A stretch of 64,000 bases of DNA from Euborellia annulipes (taxonomy: Eukaryota; Arthropoda; Insecta; Dermaptera; Anisolabididae), in contig JAKCPI010006205.1 in assembly GCA_023213315.1 (NCBI GenBank), positions 124,001 through 188,000 of the forward strand, given 5' to 3'. Positions 37,608 to 49,645 of this stretch are shown here, in pieces (the first letter of the stretch is position 1; every line of letters starts with the position of its first letter). A program made the position numbers and the translations under genes. The notes below the pieces were generated by a model, which saw nothing but the letters and a program-made list of their open reading frames with translations, ran no database searches and had not been told where the DNA came from.

Positions 37608-37695
37608 ACTTTCTCTTACCCTATATATGAAATGTATAGAGAGAGAAAGTGTTGCGATCATGTCAAAAATTCGATGTCGAGATTTTTCTTTTGAT
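37608..37695 (-). repeat. R1 3'-end fragment
   Basis: Terminal hairpin tactttctcttacc...gagagaaagt, followed by the atcatgtcaaaaattcgatg block. Isolated terminal hairpins of the same type lie at about 26355-26390 and 40672-40715. Confidence 0.75.
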
Positions 37696-37764
37696 GTAAA
37701 TGGTAATATTATTAATAAAAATAAAAAAAATTGAATAGTAGGCTGGGATGAGTAGAGTGAAGGT

Positions 37765-38125
37765 GTTGGAGAATGATAACCAGCAAATTTATAGCTCCAC
37801 CTGACGTCCTTTTATTTGGCAGATATTTCGATGCGTAGAACACACATCATCTTCAGTGCCGCGAGGATATAGTAGGTGGTCTTAGTCTATTAATATCAAA
37901 TGCCTTAGGGGCGTTAAACATAGTGGTGAGGTGCCTTCTCTAAGCTGATGACCGCTCACCTCACCACTATGTTTAACGCCCCTAAGGCATTTGATATTAA
38001 TAGACTAAGCCCACCTACTATATCCTCGCGGCACTGAAGATGATGTGTGTCTTACGCATCGAAATATCTGCCAAATAAAAGGACGTCAGGTGGAGCTATA
38101 AATTTGCTGGTTATTATTTTCCAAC
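37765..38125. mobile_element. Long inverted repeat with two hammerhead-like cores
   Basis: Arms of about 165 bp. The core CTGAAGA, stem GATGTGT/ACGCATC, GAAA occurs at 38034-38064 (plus) and 37826-37856 (minus). The centre cacctcaccactatg is itself mirrored. Confidence 0.78.
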
Positions 38126-38349
38126 CCCTTTAAAATAAAAAAAAATAATGAAGTTACATTTAGAAAAGAAACAGACCCTAGCATAAAGCATTTAGGCTAA
38201 TTCCTAAACATATTTTCTATACAATGGTTAACACATTTTGGTTTATTTAAAAGTTGTTTTAAATAATTTTCCCCTAGTCAGCCTTCAATAAAATATTAAG
38301 TACTCGAAAGACTCGAGTAAAATTTTATATTTAAAATTTTTTATGGTTG

Positions 38350-38762
38350 TGGAGATTCAATCAGGATTCGAAGGACGTTGCAGCCAGGAAATCAAATAAC
38401 AAATTTTTTATTAAATTTTTTATTCGGCAACGTTTCAGTCACCAATCACAAACTTCATCAGAACAAATATTTTTAAAAATACAAGATCTTAGGTATTGTT
38501 GCAATCATATACAATGTCTTAATAAATTTTTTAATATATGCAAATAATTACTAACTTGCTCCGAGCAAGCTAGTTAGTAATTTTTCGTTCATATTAAAAA
38601 GTTTTATTAAGAAATTGCATATGATTGAAATACTTATAAAATTACCTAAGATCGTGTATTTTTAACAATATTTACTCTGATAATGGTCGTGATCGGCGAG
38701 TAAAAAATTAAATAAAAATTTTTTATTTAATTTCCTGGCAGCAACGTCCTTCGAATGCTGGG
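38350..38762. mobile_element. Long inverted repeat, diverged arms, hammerhead-like core
   Basis: Arms of about 195 bp around a gcttgctccgagcaagc centre, with outer ends attcgaaggacgttgc and gcaacgtccttcgaat. The minus strand has CTGATGA (38461-38455), an AGTT/GACT stem and GAAAC (from 38436). Confidence 0.75.
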
Positions 38763-39057
38763 AAAATTTTATAGTATTATTAATATGTTCAATGCTCAGT
38801 AACAGAAAAAGTGGCCAAACTGTTAATAATATAAAGAAAAGTGTGAGATTTATAAATTTTTATATCCTTTTTTACTCGATAATATAATATATACTTCAGC
38901 TTATCTTAATATAATTATGAAATTTTTTTTTAAGTTGTATTTTTGTTGAAATATATAAAAAAAAGGAGTTTTTGTTAATTAGTAAGAACTCATTGCTTCT
39001 CTCTCTCTCTCTCTCTTACTCTGTGTCTGGAGCACTCTAGAAACTAACTCTAGCTAT

Positions 39058-39092
<35 letters not shown>

Positions 39093-39691
39093 GATAAGAG
39101 TAGAAAAAAGTGTGTGAAAGAGAGAGAGAGAGAGAGAGAATGAAAGGAAAGCCCTTGCCTGTAGAAAGAGAGAGACAGAGACAAAGCATCGCCCTCCCCC
39201 ACCCTAACAAAAAGCCGCCCTGGCGGCGGGCAGTTGAGTGGAATGGGTAGAGAAAGGGGTGCGTTTTTGTCCCTCAGGATTTAGAGGGAGGGAATGAGCA
39301 AAAAAAAAGAACGCTTTTTGTCCGGAGCCCTGGCGTCGAATCCCGAAGGCGAATTTTAAATTTCTCTATATGAACTCAGAAAAAAAATCAACTACTTTTT
39401 GTTTCTTATTAAAAAAAAACTATCATAGGAACTCTCAATACAAGTTGATTCGGTTAAAAAATTAATTTTCGTTAGAAAAAAAAATGAACTTTCTGGTCAG
39501 TAACTCTATTGGTTTTTGACTTGACTGAACAAAATTTTCCTCGGGTTACGACCAAGTTTTCACCATATGAATCCATTCATAGCAGACCCAAGTAAAAATG
39601 ATTAAAAATGATCGAGGGATTCACACAAAAAATTACAAATCTATTTTCTTATTATCTTCCTAATAATTAATTCAATTACTTTTTATTCATG

Positions 39692-39891
39692 GCCCCCGGG
39701 CTTGGTGTAGTTAGTATTTGGGATACCAAATGGTTTAAATAGAAATGCCTGGACCCCCAATAGATATTATCTCATATATAACGGTTATCATAAAGTCTTA
39801 TATGGCCTAAGTTGCCTAAAAGACTGTGTGAATGTGTGTGTGAGTGTGAGTGTGAATGAGACAAAAGTGTGAAAGTTTAAAAAAAAAAAAA
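39692..39891 (+). mobile_element. SINE-A copy 8, B-box region deleted
   Basis: The head joins the second hairpin arm (gataccaaatgg) directly. The duplication tattcatg is at 39684-39691 and 39892-39899. Confidence 0.88.
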
Positions 39892-39915
39892 TATTCATGT
39901 AGGCCTACATATAAC

Positions 39916-40589
39916 AAAATCTGGTGTGACAAGCACAGAACACAACTTTCTCTTACCTTCGGTAATCGAAAGTTGTGTTCTGTGCTTGTCACACCAGATT
40001 TTTTGTGTCGACATATATTTAGTTCCCGACCGTGCGAAACATGAATTCAGATGTAAAATTTATAAGTATGGGAAAATATTTATATTTTGTTACCATGGCA
40101 ACCATTTCTCCTATCTTCCCTATGAAATACAAGAGTAAAGTGGTCTTCAGAAGATTTCAATTGCAAAATGAGAATATACATTTTAAAGAGAATCTAAAAA
40201 TTAATTGATTTTTGAATTTAAAAAAAATCGTTGGAGAAAATTTTTGAGAAAATCGAAAAAAACTGAAAAATTACATCAGTAAAGTACTAGTACTTTTTGG
40301 CCGATTTTGTTCAAAAGCTTATTTTTCCGGTCCCGGGGGTGTTTAACTTAAATATAAAATTTAAACCTCGTAGCTCAATTCCTTCATGCTTAAAATTGAA
40401 CACACACCCACCCACCCATCCACACACCCACCCGCAGACAGACCATGTCGCGAAAACCACTTTTTGGATTCAGGGGACCTCAAAACGTGAAGATCCATCA
40501 AAATCTCGACATCGAATTTTTGACATGAATCCAATACTTTCTCTCTATATATATATATATTACATATATACATAGGTAAGAGAAAGTAA
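39916..40589 (+). repeat. R1 double-hairpin repeat, copy m (perfect 5' hairpin)
   Basis: The best-preserved 5' hairpin. Positions 39916-39950 and 39968-40002 are perfect 35-bp complements. The 17-nt loop contains a further ttacc/ggtaa stem closed by ttc. The 3' hairpin is at about 40538-40589. Confidence 0.92.
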
Positions 40590-40789
40590 CAAGATTGAGA
40601 AAATGTGTGATCACAAACGACACTATGATGCAACCTTTAATATAATAACATTAATTCGAATTTCTTTTATTACTTTCTCTTACCCAATATATATAGATCT
40701 ATATATTTAATTGTAACTTAATCACTAAATTTAGAAGTGCCCAAATATTAAATATAAAAGCCAAATTAAGAACAAATTGTACAGACTTT

Positions 40790-40932
40790 TATTTTGGTGT
40801 GTCCGTGTTTTGTACTCGTTATTCGAAATGTCGCTCGTTAACTGAGTCATTCTTTTACAATTTGTTTTGCTCGTAATGCTAATTACTCGTTATGAGAGGT
40901 GCTTGTTAAGCAAGGTTCTACTGTACTGTCTT
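40790..40932. mobile_element. Pogo-like MITE relic
   Basis: The right end gcaaggttctactgta and the internal tactcgttattcgaaatg and gctcgttaactgag repeats resemble the terminal motif of the 52.7-kb element (gaggtactactgta). The left end was not found. Confidence 0.45.
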
Positions 40933-41566
40933 TATAAAAATAAAAATTAGATATTTATGCATATAAGCATCGTTATTTTTAGCTATTCAACTTTCGTTTG
41001 GTTTATAAAATACCTTTTTAATTCTTATTCTTTTGTATTGATCTTCTTATATAAGGTAATTATATACATTTTTTATCTCATTTCTAAAAGAAAAAATGTT
41101 ATCTTTTATTTTCAATTCACCCAAGAACTAAGGTGATATTAGGTTCTTTCTATAGAATGCAACAAGAAAGATACGATTGCATAATTTTGACAATGAAAAG
41201 TAGGTAGAAGTGAATCAATCTTTGAATCCAAAATATCATAACCAACTAGGAACCGACCGAATATTCGGTTTCGGCCAGTTTCGGCCAAAAATCCTTGTTT
41301 CGGCCGTAGTTTCGGTTTCGGTCAAAAAGTAGCCGAAACTTTCGGCCGGCCGAAACCTGGAGACTCGAATGAAAAAAAAAAAAGGTCAAATGATTTGCAC
41401 TTGAGGGACAAAAAAATTTAGTGTCCCTAAAAAAAAGGTAAAATGATTTTCACCGGAGGGGCAAAATATTTTCCGCAGGGCGGAAAATTTTCAAAAAAAA
41501 AAAAAAAAAGGTAAAATGATATGAATTTTTTATAGGAAATACAAGTTTCGGTTTCGGTTACGGTTT

Positions 41567-41802
41567 GAATCGTTTATTTCAGAAACCACCTAAGTGCGCT
41601 TTTTTCAACTTTCGGAAAACTAAAGAAAACTGTTTTGCAGCTTAAGTATAGGTCTAGTCCCCTTCAAATATTTTTTTTACCAAATCCAAAACATGCTATT
41701 GGGATAATCTAAAAGATGTATTTACCTTTAAATTGTACAGTAGCACCAAAAACATATGATTTGAAATTTTGTCGCTTAGGTGGTTTCTGAAATAAACGAT
41801 TC
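41567..41802. mobile_element. Element with exact 28-bp inverted ends
   Basis: 41567-41594 is the exact complement of 41775-41802 (gaatcgtttatttcagaaac...). Directly left, 41258-41357 is a dense cluster of cggccgaaa palindromes. The family is unknown. Confidence 0.7.
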
Positions 41803-42491
41803 AATTACTTTGTGTTTGATTGCTGAACGGAAAATAATCAACTAAGTTAATTCACTTAATTGTTTCTGAGCTTTTTTAGATTAGTGCATGTGAAATATTC
41901 TCCTTATAAAATAGTAACTAATTTGTAAGCTTGTATGATAAACTCTAGAAAAAAAAACAATCAGTGAGTGTTATTTGGGTTGCCTAGCATCCAATAATCA
42001 ACCTAATTTCTGCATCATATTCTATTATTATACATGTATATCAGACTTATAAAGGACTATCTTTCGTACATTTTAAAATAGTTATCGAGTGATGTTGGTT
42101 ACAGTTTGTTAAACCAGGTCATGGTTGTTGGAAGGTCGCGAGCCAGGAGGACCTCCCACTCTCCCTCTCTTTCTTTCTCTCTCTATTACTAATAAGTTCA
42201 CTATAGCCAAAAGGCCGAGAATAAAGGAAAAAAAAAGTTTCACTATATATAATCAATTACTTATTTAAATAATTAATTATAAATCATTCACCATCAAGCA
42301 ATCGTGTTTTTAATATCTACATAATGAATAATTTCTAAGTATTTTAAATGGAAATGAATGATGATGAATAACAAATTTGTAAGGCTTATTTTCCCCCTAA
42401 TAAAAGTGTTTACATATACGTGTATAAAAAAAAATGTAGATCTTACTACTGTATTACGAATAAATAAATAAAAAAATATAGTATACTTTAT

Positions 42492-42880
42492 TTATTTATT
42501 TGAAATTCCTATCGGGATCCCCGTTTATTTGCCCGAGGTGCTTTCGTGTACGAAGACACACACCTCAAACCCAACCGGCCTCTGGCCGTAGCCATCTACC
42601 GGCACCCCGTGAAGTTACATCATTTCCTATCTCTAACTCCCTCCTCCTGCTTTCGTCTCTAGCTAGTGAACTAATCCTTATTTCTGGTTCCAACCGGCTC
42701 CTTATATCCAACCTCTTCTATGCTATGGAGGATGTCCTGGTTTGAGGAGGGACTCCCTCAGCACCGGCGTGTAGTCTACTCCTTTCGAAGAATGCATCAC
42801 TGAGAGGGAACCTTCTTTACGTCCCTTCCACAGGACGGGATGTCACAGCAACTCCCTCTCCTCGTAGAGTTGCCTGAGGG
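42492..42880 (-). mobile_element. LINE-3'-end-like repeat, copy 2
   Basis: Shares blocks such as tctaccggcaccccgtgaag, gggactccctcagcaccggc and tcctttcgaagaatgc with the 19.4-kb copy. It ends on the minus strand in an AAAT-repeat tail. Confidence 0.65.
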
Positions 42881-43014
42881 CTATTGTGGAAAGATCCTAT
42901 ATTCCAATCCAGGGCTTGCTTGAGGATTTGTTTACATTAAATATAGTATACTATATTTCATATATTCATATATGAATAATTAAATATTTTTTAAAGTTAT
43001 TACTAGGGACCGGA

Positions 43015-43200
43015 TTTTTTAGGTTCGATCCGACTCGTTTTTAGGTTTTTGTAACACCCAAAATAGGTTTTTTAGGTTTTCACTCAATAAAACGCATTTA
43101 GCTGATTTTAGGTACGGTTCGTCTCGTTTTTAGGTTTTTGAAACTCCAAAAATAGGTTTTTTTAGGTTATTGCCTAATAAAATGCATTTGGGGTCAAAAA
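43015..43200. repeat. Two tandem units of about 115 bp
   Basis: Each unit has tcgtttttaggtttttg, aaaataggttttttaggtt and aataaaa.gcattt. More ttaggtttttcaaaat copies recur at 43565-43615. Confidence 0.75.
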
Positions 43201-44127
43201 AAGTTTTAATTAATTTTAAATATGTACAGAAATTTGTAAAAAAATTTTATTTTAATTATAATTTTTTTTTTTAATTTTAAAAAATATAATTGTAAAATGT
43301 TTTTATGAGAAAAAAAAGTTTTATTTAATTTTAAATACCTATGTACAAAAATTATTAAAAAGTAAAAAATACAAAAAATTACAGGTACCTAAAGCATTAT
43401 ATAAGAAAATTAAATAATTCTGAAAGTACTTAAAATGAAATACTTAGGCCTAATTCTATAATTTTACTTTCTCTTTTTTCTCAATCTAAAAGTAGCAATA
43501 AATTAAAAATAAAATCTCGGTAGATGAGTTTTCTAATTTAGGTGATTTTAGGTGGCCCGAGCCCATTTAGGTTTTTTTAGGTTTTTCAAAATTTTTTTAG
43601 GTTTTTCAAAATCTGGTTAACCCAAGCACTTTATGTTCTAAGGATCAGATTAAGCTTCCCACCTGAACGACAAAAATTATTCTAATTATATTGGCAACCA
43701 TTAAATTTAAATAAATAAGAAGGAAATTCACCTCAGACGTCTAAAAAATTCTTAAAAAAAAAAAAAAAATGTTGGTTTCTAAGGTGTACAAAACAATCGC
43801 TTGTTTTACCCCCCCTCCTACATCATTTAGGGGCCTACTTCATTTTTTAGAGCATTTAGGCGTTTTCGCAAGTTAACCAAGCACAAAAGGAAATTGCAAA
43901 TAGAAGATTAAAATTTTTTCTAATTTAATGAGAAAAAATAATAGTGGATGGGGTAAAATGACCGTTCATTCCTTTGGTGAGTTCTAAATTCATGATTTAA
44001 AGGTCATTGATTTCCTTTCTGCCCTAATTAGTAAAATTTATTTAAAATATTTTGTCTAAGAATTAAATAAATATGGATGTAGTCTATATGGCCTTGGATG
44101 TCGAAAAATACTTTAAAATAAATGGAG

Positions 44128-44356
44128 GCCCTCGGGGCTTGGTGTAGGGGTTTGAGTGCTAACCTCGCATACCGAAAGTCGCGGGTTCAGACCCCAGGCA
44201 GTCCGATGATTTTATTTAAGGCATTTAGATACCAAATGGCTTAAATAAGAATGCCTGGACCCCAAATAATATATATTCATAACGGTTATCGTCAAAGTCT
44301 TAAATGGCCTAAGTTGCCGAAAAGACTGTGTGAATGTGTGGGTGCATGTGAATGTG
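44128..44356 (+). mobile_element. SINE-A copy 9
   Basis: Head, B-box and hairpin are present, and the tail lacks poly-A. The duplication aaataaatggag is at 44116-44127 and 44357-44368. Confidence 0.93.
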
Positions 44357-45141
44357 AAATAAATGGAGAGAATATTCGATAGTAGAGATGGTATTTGTTA
44401 AAATATATTTTCTAAAACAAAAAAAAAAAACAATGACCCTTTTCTATCTCTTTGTAATAAATTCTATTATATATCTTTGAAAATTTTCAATTTTCTCTCA
44501 ATAATATGGTTGTTGATTATGTATTGTACAAAATATGTTTTTATTCAAGTAATAAATAAATTCATTATGGGTTTGTTATTTTTTTTTTTTTGTTTCCTCT
44601 TGATCCTTTTGACTTGGAAGGGACAGAAACCTAAAAATCTTTTTTTTTTTTTTTTTTTGGGTGGGGGGAGGAGGAGAGTAGATTTTAATAAATCCAATAT
44701 CTATAGATAACATATTGAACATCAAACGAACCAGAAAAATATCTCTAATGTTGCAATGTTTTCATCTATAGCAACTACACCCCACTCTGCTCCCAAAATA
44801 TAAAAAATTTAAAGAAATTTTTAACTAAACAATACGCATTCACAAAAATGCTGTTTTCCTTTCATTACAAGTAAATAACCTATCTATATATTAACGAATA
44901 TATTCAATCAAATAAAAAGTATAATTTCAAATAATAGCTAATAATCCGATATATAAATATCAAAGATAGGAGAATATTTTTTTTTTTTTTTAAATAAACA
45001 ATCTTTTGTTGCTTTTTGAAAAACAAAATAAAATTCTACGGTGATTGATCCACTGGTTATTGAACTGTACTCAAATTGGAGAAAAAAATTTAACTTTTGG
45101 TCTTGGATAATTCATTTAGATACGATAACAACGAATGTTAA

Positions 45142-45392
45142 GCCCTCGGGGCTTGGCGTAGAGGTTAGCGTGCTAACCTCGTATACCAAACATCGCGGGT
45201 TCGGACCCCAGGTAGTCCGATGATTTTATTTAAGCCATTTGGATACCAAATGGCTTAAATAAGAATGCCTGGACCCTAATATAGAAAAATTCATAAATAA
45301 CGGTTATCGTCAAAGTCTTATATGGCCTAAGTTGCCGGTGAATGTGAGTGTGAATGAGAAAAAAGTGTGAATGTTTAAAAAAAAAAAAAAAA
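45142..45392 (+). mobile_element. SINE-A copy 10
   Basis: Nearly full length, with part of the tail (aaaagactg block) missing. The duplication aatgttaa is at 45134-45141 and 45393-45400. Confidence 0.92.
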
Positions 45393-45569
45393 AATGTTAA
45401 AATTATCCTTTAACTTTGAATTTTGTTTATAGTATAAGGTCTTAGAGCCGGTTGCTTCAGTTCTAGTCAACTAGCAAACTTATCCGACTGATTGCAAATC
45501 ATCGATATATATAAAACTAGAACACTCACTCTTAACCTTCGAGTTAAAAAAAAGTTTTTCACATATAAT

Positions 45570-45735
45570 TAGCTTCTGGTGCCAAAGATTGAGGGTTCGA
45601 ATTCCGTCCAAGCAAAAAAATTCATTTAATTGAATACTAATTGATTGAAATAATAAATTACTAATAATAATACTAATTGATTGAAATAAATAGATTCGGG
45701 GTATAAAAGGACTTAGATGCCGAAAAAAAAAACAA
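45570..45735 (+). mobile_element. SINE-B copy with an internal duplication
   Basis: Head ttctggtgccaaagattgag with gggttcgaattcc. The body unit tactaattgattgaaataa occurs twice. A tail-only relic of the family lies at about 60705-60790. Confidence 0.8.
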
Positions 45736-45996
45736 ATTTAAAAAAAGCAAATTTATTTTTTAATAAAAATTTAAAAATTTCTAAAAAAAAAAAAAAAAAA
45801 AAAAAAATACAGGCTTAGGTTTCTAATTTCACCCCGTTTAGCTAACTAACTACGACGACTTTTATTTAATCGTATGATCAGCTGATCTGAAAAGACTTGA
45901 AAGGTATAGTTAACTAGTTACAAAACGCAATTTATAGCTGTGTTATATTCATAAGAGGGTAGAAAATTAGAAATGCAGCTAAGATTTTATTATGTA

Positions 45997-46226
45997 CAGT
46001 GGCGTCATTTCAACTTTTTCTGGGGGGGGGAAATTTTTTTTGGGGGGGAAAAATTTTTTTTTTTTAAATTTTTTTCAAAAAGGGGTAAATTTAAAAAAAA
46101 AAATTTATATTTTTTTTTTTTTTTTATTTTTGTATTTTTTTCTGGAGGTGTTTTTTGGGAGTTTTTTTTAAAAAATATAAAAATTTAAAAAAAAAGGGGG
46201 GGACCCCCCCCCCCCCAAAACCCCCC
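45997..46226. mobile_element. hAT-like MITE made of homopolymer runs
   Basis: Begins cagtggcgtc and is flanked by the 8-bp duplication attatgta (45989-45996, 46227-46234). The interior is a mosaic of long G, A, T and C runs. Confidence 0.75.
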
Positions 46227-46689
46227 ATTATGTAGCTGGTCATCGCATGTATTTATTATATAAATTAAATAAATAAAGAAAAAAAAATTAGCTCCATCTC
46301 TAATTTTCTATACTCTTATGAATAGTTAAGTAGCTTATCCAAGAGATAGGAAGTTAATTATACCTGGAGGAACCAGCCCTTGGACATCCAAGAAAGGATT
46401 TTTTGTCAAAAGACGAATTCAAAAAGCGAATTTGATATTGAGGTCTTTTTTTATTTTTATTAATATATCAATTTTTTTTTTAATCTAAAAGTGGAGTTCA
46501 TTTATCCAAACCGGAAAAAACAACGAGAATCTTACTGGGCCAGGTTTCCAAAGCTCCGGCCCAATAAAGACCTCGTTGTACCTATCTTTCTTATACAGTA
46601 TTCCTATTAGAGTAGGAGAGAATAAAAAAAAAAAAAAAATTGTGGAATTCAATGAACGCTTGAAGTGAATTCTTCCGAGTAATGAATCA

Positions 46690-47145
46690 AATGATGAAAA
46701 ATGAAATGATTAAAAAAGATCGAGGGTACCACACGCCACCAGCAGGTCTGCATAGTCAACCCTTAGGGCACACATGGGATATACACGCCCACACCAGGGA
46801 CACACAGGGATACACACGCCAGAACCAGGAACACACATTTTTCTTCTGGTCCCTTTCGATATACTGTGTGTCCCTGGTGTGGACGTGTGTATCCCATGTG
46901 TGCCCTAAGGGTTCACTATGCAGTCCTGCTGCTGGCGTGTGGATCCCTCGGTCATTTTTAATTCACATCAGGGACACACAGGGATACACACGACTGCACC
47001 AGGGACAGACATTTTTCTTCTAGTCACTTTCGATATACTGTGTGCGTCCCTGTGTGTCCCTCAAGGTTCACTATGCAGACCAGCTGCGGGTGTGTGAATC
47101 CCTCAGTCATTTTTAATCATTTTTACTCGGGCTCTCCGTTATTCC
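46690..47145. mobile_element. Composite palindromic element with G+C-rich units
   Basis: Units containing cacaccagggacacacaggg, cccttagggcacacatggga and tctgcatag alternate in orientation. The outer ends read aaatgattaaaaaagatcga and the complement of gtcatttttaatcattttta. A stray end of the same family is at about 39588-39625. Confidence 0.75.
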
Positions 47146-47922
47146 GACTCAAATTGTATTTAATAGAATAGCTATTTATTTTTTATTTGATGATTTTTCC
47201 GATGTCACACGAGTGAATTCTTCCCAGTTTATCAAAAAAACTTTAAGCTTATCAACTAGAATTGTATTAAATTGAAAGCCCGGTGGTTGACGAACGCGAA
47301 ATGGTATTATCCAAATTCATGAAATGGCTTCTATTATAATTTATAAAAAAAAAATTTTTTTGGGATAATTAAAAAAACTTTTTTTATTTATTAATTAAAA
47401 GAAGAAAATTAATAATTAAGTTAGTGGTATTTTTTTTTTCTTAAGAATTAAATATCATATTAAGAATGAACTAATTATAGGTTGTTTTCTAAAGCATTAC
47501 TATGATTAAAATAATTAAGCATTTTTTTACATCTCATTAAAAAAGATAATCTGAATAGAAGCACAATCACATTATATCCAAAAGGGGCAGGTAGCTCAAT
47601 CAACATCCATTTTCGGGTACCTGAATGATATATACTTAAAATTTACTTGAACTAATTAATTCTCAATAACAAAATATAAAGGAAATCCTAATAATGAAGA
47701 TATATTCTAAACACATAAATATCATTTGATAAAACTCTCCATTATATGCAGGCCGTCGAGAGTCATCTAAAAAAATCTTATTTTTTAAAAAGTGTTTGCC
47801 GATTATTACAGGAGTTTACTGATTACCGTTTATAGATTATTAGATATTTAAAATTATTTAATCTATAATTCAGTTCCGGAATCTAAAACTAAACTGATTT
47901 ATTATTAAGATAAAACCTTCCG

Positions 47923-48162
47923 ATATATGGACCCTGCTACGCATTAGTGTGTCAAGCGCCAGGTACCGAGATTTGAGAAAATTAACATTAACGTTTTTCT
48001 GATTTACATTGTTTTGATTAGATTATATATAATTTTTTTAGGACATATTTCATAAAAAATACTATTAGCTAATTATAGCATTTGAAACAATATTCAGTGC
48101 TTAAATCAATTTTTAATTTTTATTGGCGCTTGACACACTAATGCGTAACAGGGTCCATATAT
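47923..48162. mobile_element. MITE with 39-bp terminal inverted repeats
   Basis: 47923-47961 and 48124-48162 are near-perfect complements (ends atatatggaccctg; inner edge tcaagcgcca). The interior is A+T-rich. The ATATAT ends suggest TA-target insertion, but the exact border is ambiguous. Confidence 0.8.
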
Positions 48163-48523
48163 TGTAGCTAACTGCTGTTGGGATAAATAACTAAATTGAC
48201 GACCAGCATACTGAAATTGAAAAGAATTAATTGAAAGGACTATCAAAAAAAATTTTTCATTAATCCCAAACCAATGCAAACCAACCAGCTCATAGTAGGG
48301 CTAAAATCGAGAGTAAATTAGCTCGTTTTACTAATGTCATTATTTATTTATTTAATTAATTTTATTTTTAATTAAAAGAAAGCACGATAGGCGTTTGGTA
48401 TCTAAATTTTTTTACCCCGGAATTGGAAATGGCTAACCGTAATTTTGCCCACAAAGAAGTCCCAAGACTACAAATTGAAAGAAGACTAATTTTCGATGCC
48501 GATGAATAAAAAATATTACGTAG

Positions 48524-48733
48524 AGTGAGGGACAATATTAAGTCCCACTCATGAGTTTTCTACGTGTGATTCTTTCATTGTTTTTGAAAAAATATTACAT
48601 ATATTTTTCAATGGAAACTTTCATGGTTCAAACCTAGAAAATTTCCAATAAAGATTTTCATTTTATTTTATAAAAACAATGAAATAATCACAAGTAGAAA
48701 ACGCCTGGGTGGGACTTAATATTGTCCCTCACT
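48524..48733. mobile_element. MITE with about 60-bp terminal inverted repeats
   Basis: The end agtgagggacaatattaagt is mirrored by acttaatattgtccctcact. The pairing continues inward through tttctac.tgtgatt.tttcattgttttt. Confidence 0.82.
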
Positions 48734-48789
48734 GAACATTATTTTGTAATTCAAACGAGGAATAAATTTTTTTTTTATTTCATTAAGAT

Positions 48790-48957
48790 CTTTTTCGACA
48801 AAGGAGGCATTTAGACCCCGTCTCGATTTATTTCAATTTATTGGTAGCCAATTAAATTGAAATAAATTGTCACATGAGACGGGATCCGAACTCGCGACCC
48901 TTGGTACAGAAGGCCAGCACGCTAACTACTGCACCAAGGCCCGAAGGCCGGAATAGA
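48790..48957 (-). mobile_element. SINE-B copy
   Basis: tRNA-like head (ggccttggtgcagtagttag on the minus strand) with B-box-like gagttcggatccc, then a caatttaattggctaccaat body and a gacggggtctaaatg block. The head resembles SINE-A but the body is different. Confidence 0.85.
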
Positions 48958-49645
48958 ATTTATTATTAAGAAAAAATTTTAAATCTATTTTATCGTAGAA
49001 AAGTAAAGCTTATATTCTTTTTTGTAAAATATATATAGTCACTTGACGACTAATGTTTTTTTTCTAATAACAAAATCAATTGTGATTTATTATGTACAAT
49101 ATTATATTCAGCTGACGCGTATACAGTATATCATTGTTCTGATTATTTTTTTTTTCTGATTTTATTGTCCATAAGAAAGAAAGTGAGAGTAAAAAGATGA
49201 AATGATATCGAGGTCACCTGGAACATTTGGTGTTTTAATCATTCTATATAAGAATAAAATTTAACATCAAAGAAAATTTTATACATTATTTATTACAAAT
49301 AACAAATATAATCGAGAAGCTAAAAAAATTTTTTTTACATATTTTAAAAGAAATTTTAATGTTAATTTTTTTTTTTAATTAATTATTATAAAAAAAAAAA
49401 AAAAATTTATCAAAGTCTCCCTTTTTTTGCCTTTTTGATTAGAGATGTTTTTGATATAAACAAAAAGCAATTTCGTCTTGTAACCGAAATGTTAGAGGTT
49501 ACTGAACAAAAAAAAAAAATTGCTCTCCAGGATTTCCCATTTCATTTGACCTTTTTTTTGTAAATTTAGATCATTATAAAACGACTGCATATTTGGTGAC
49601 CTCTTAATTTTTTTTTTTAGTGTAAAGTATTTGCAGGTGGTGATA

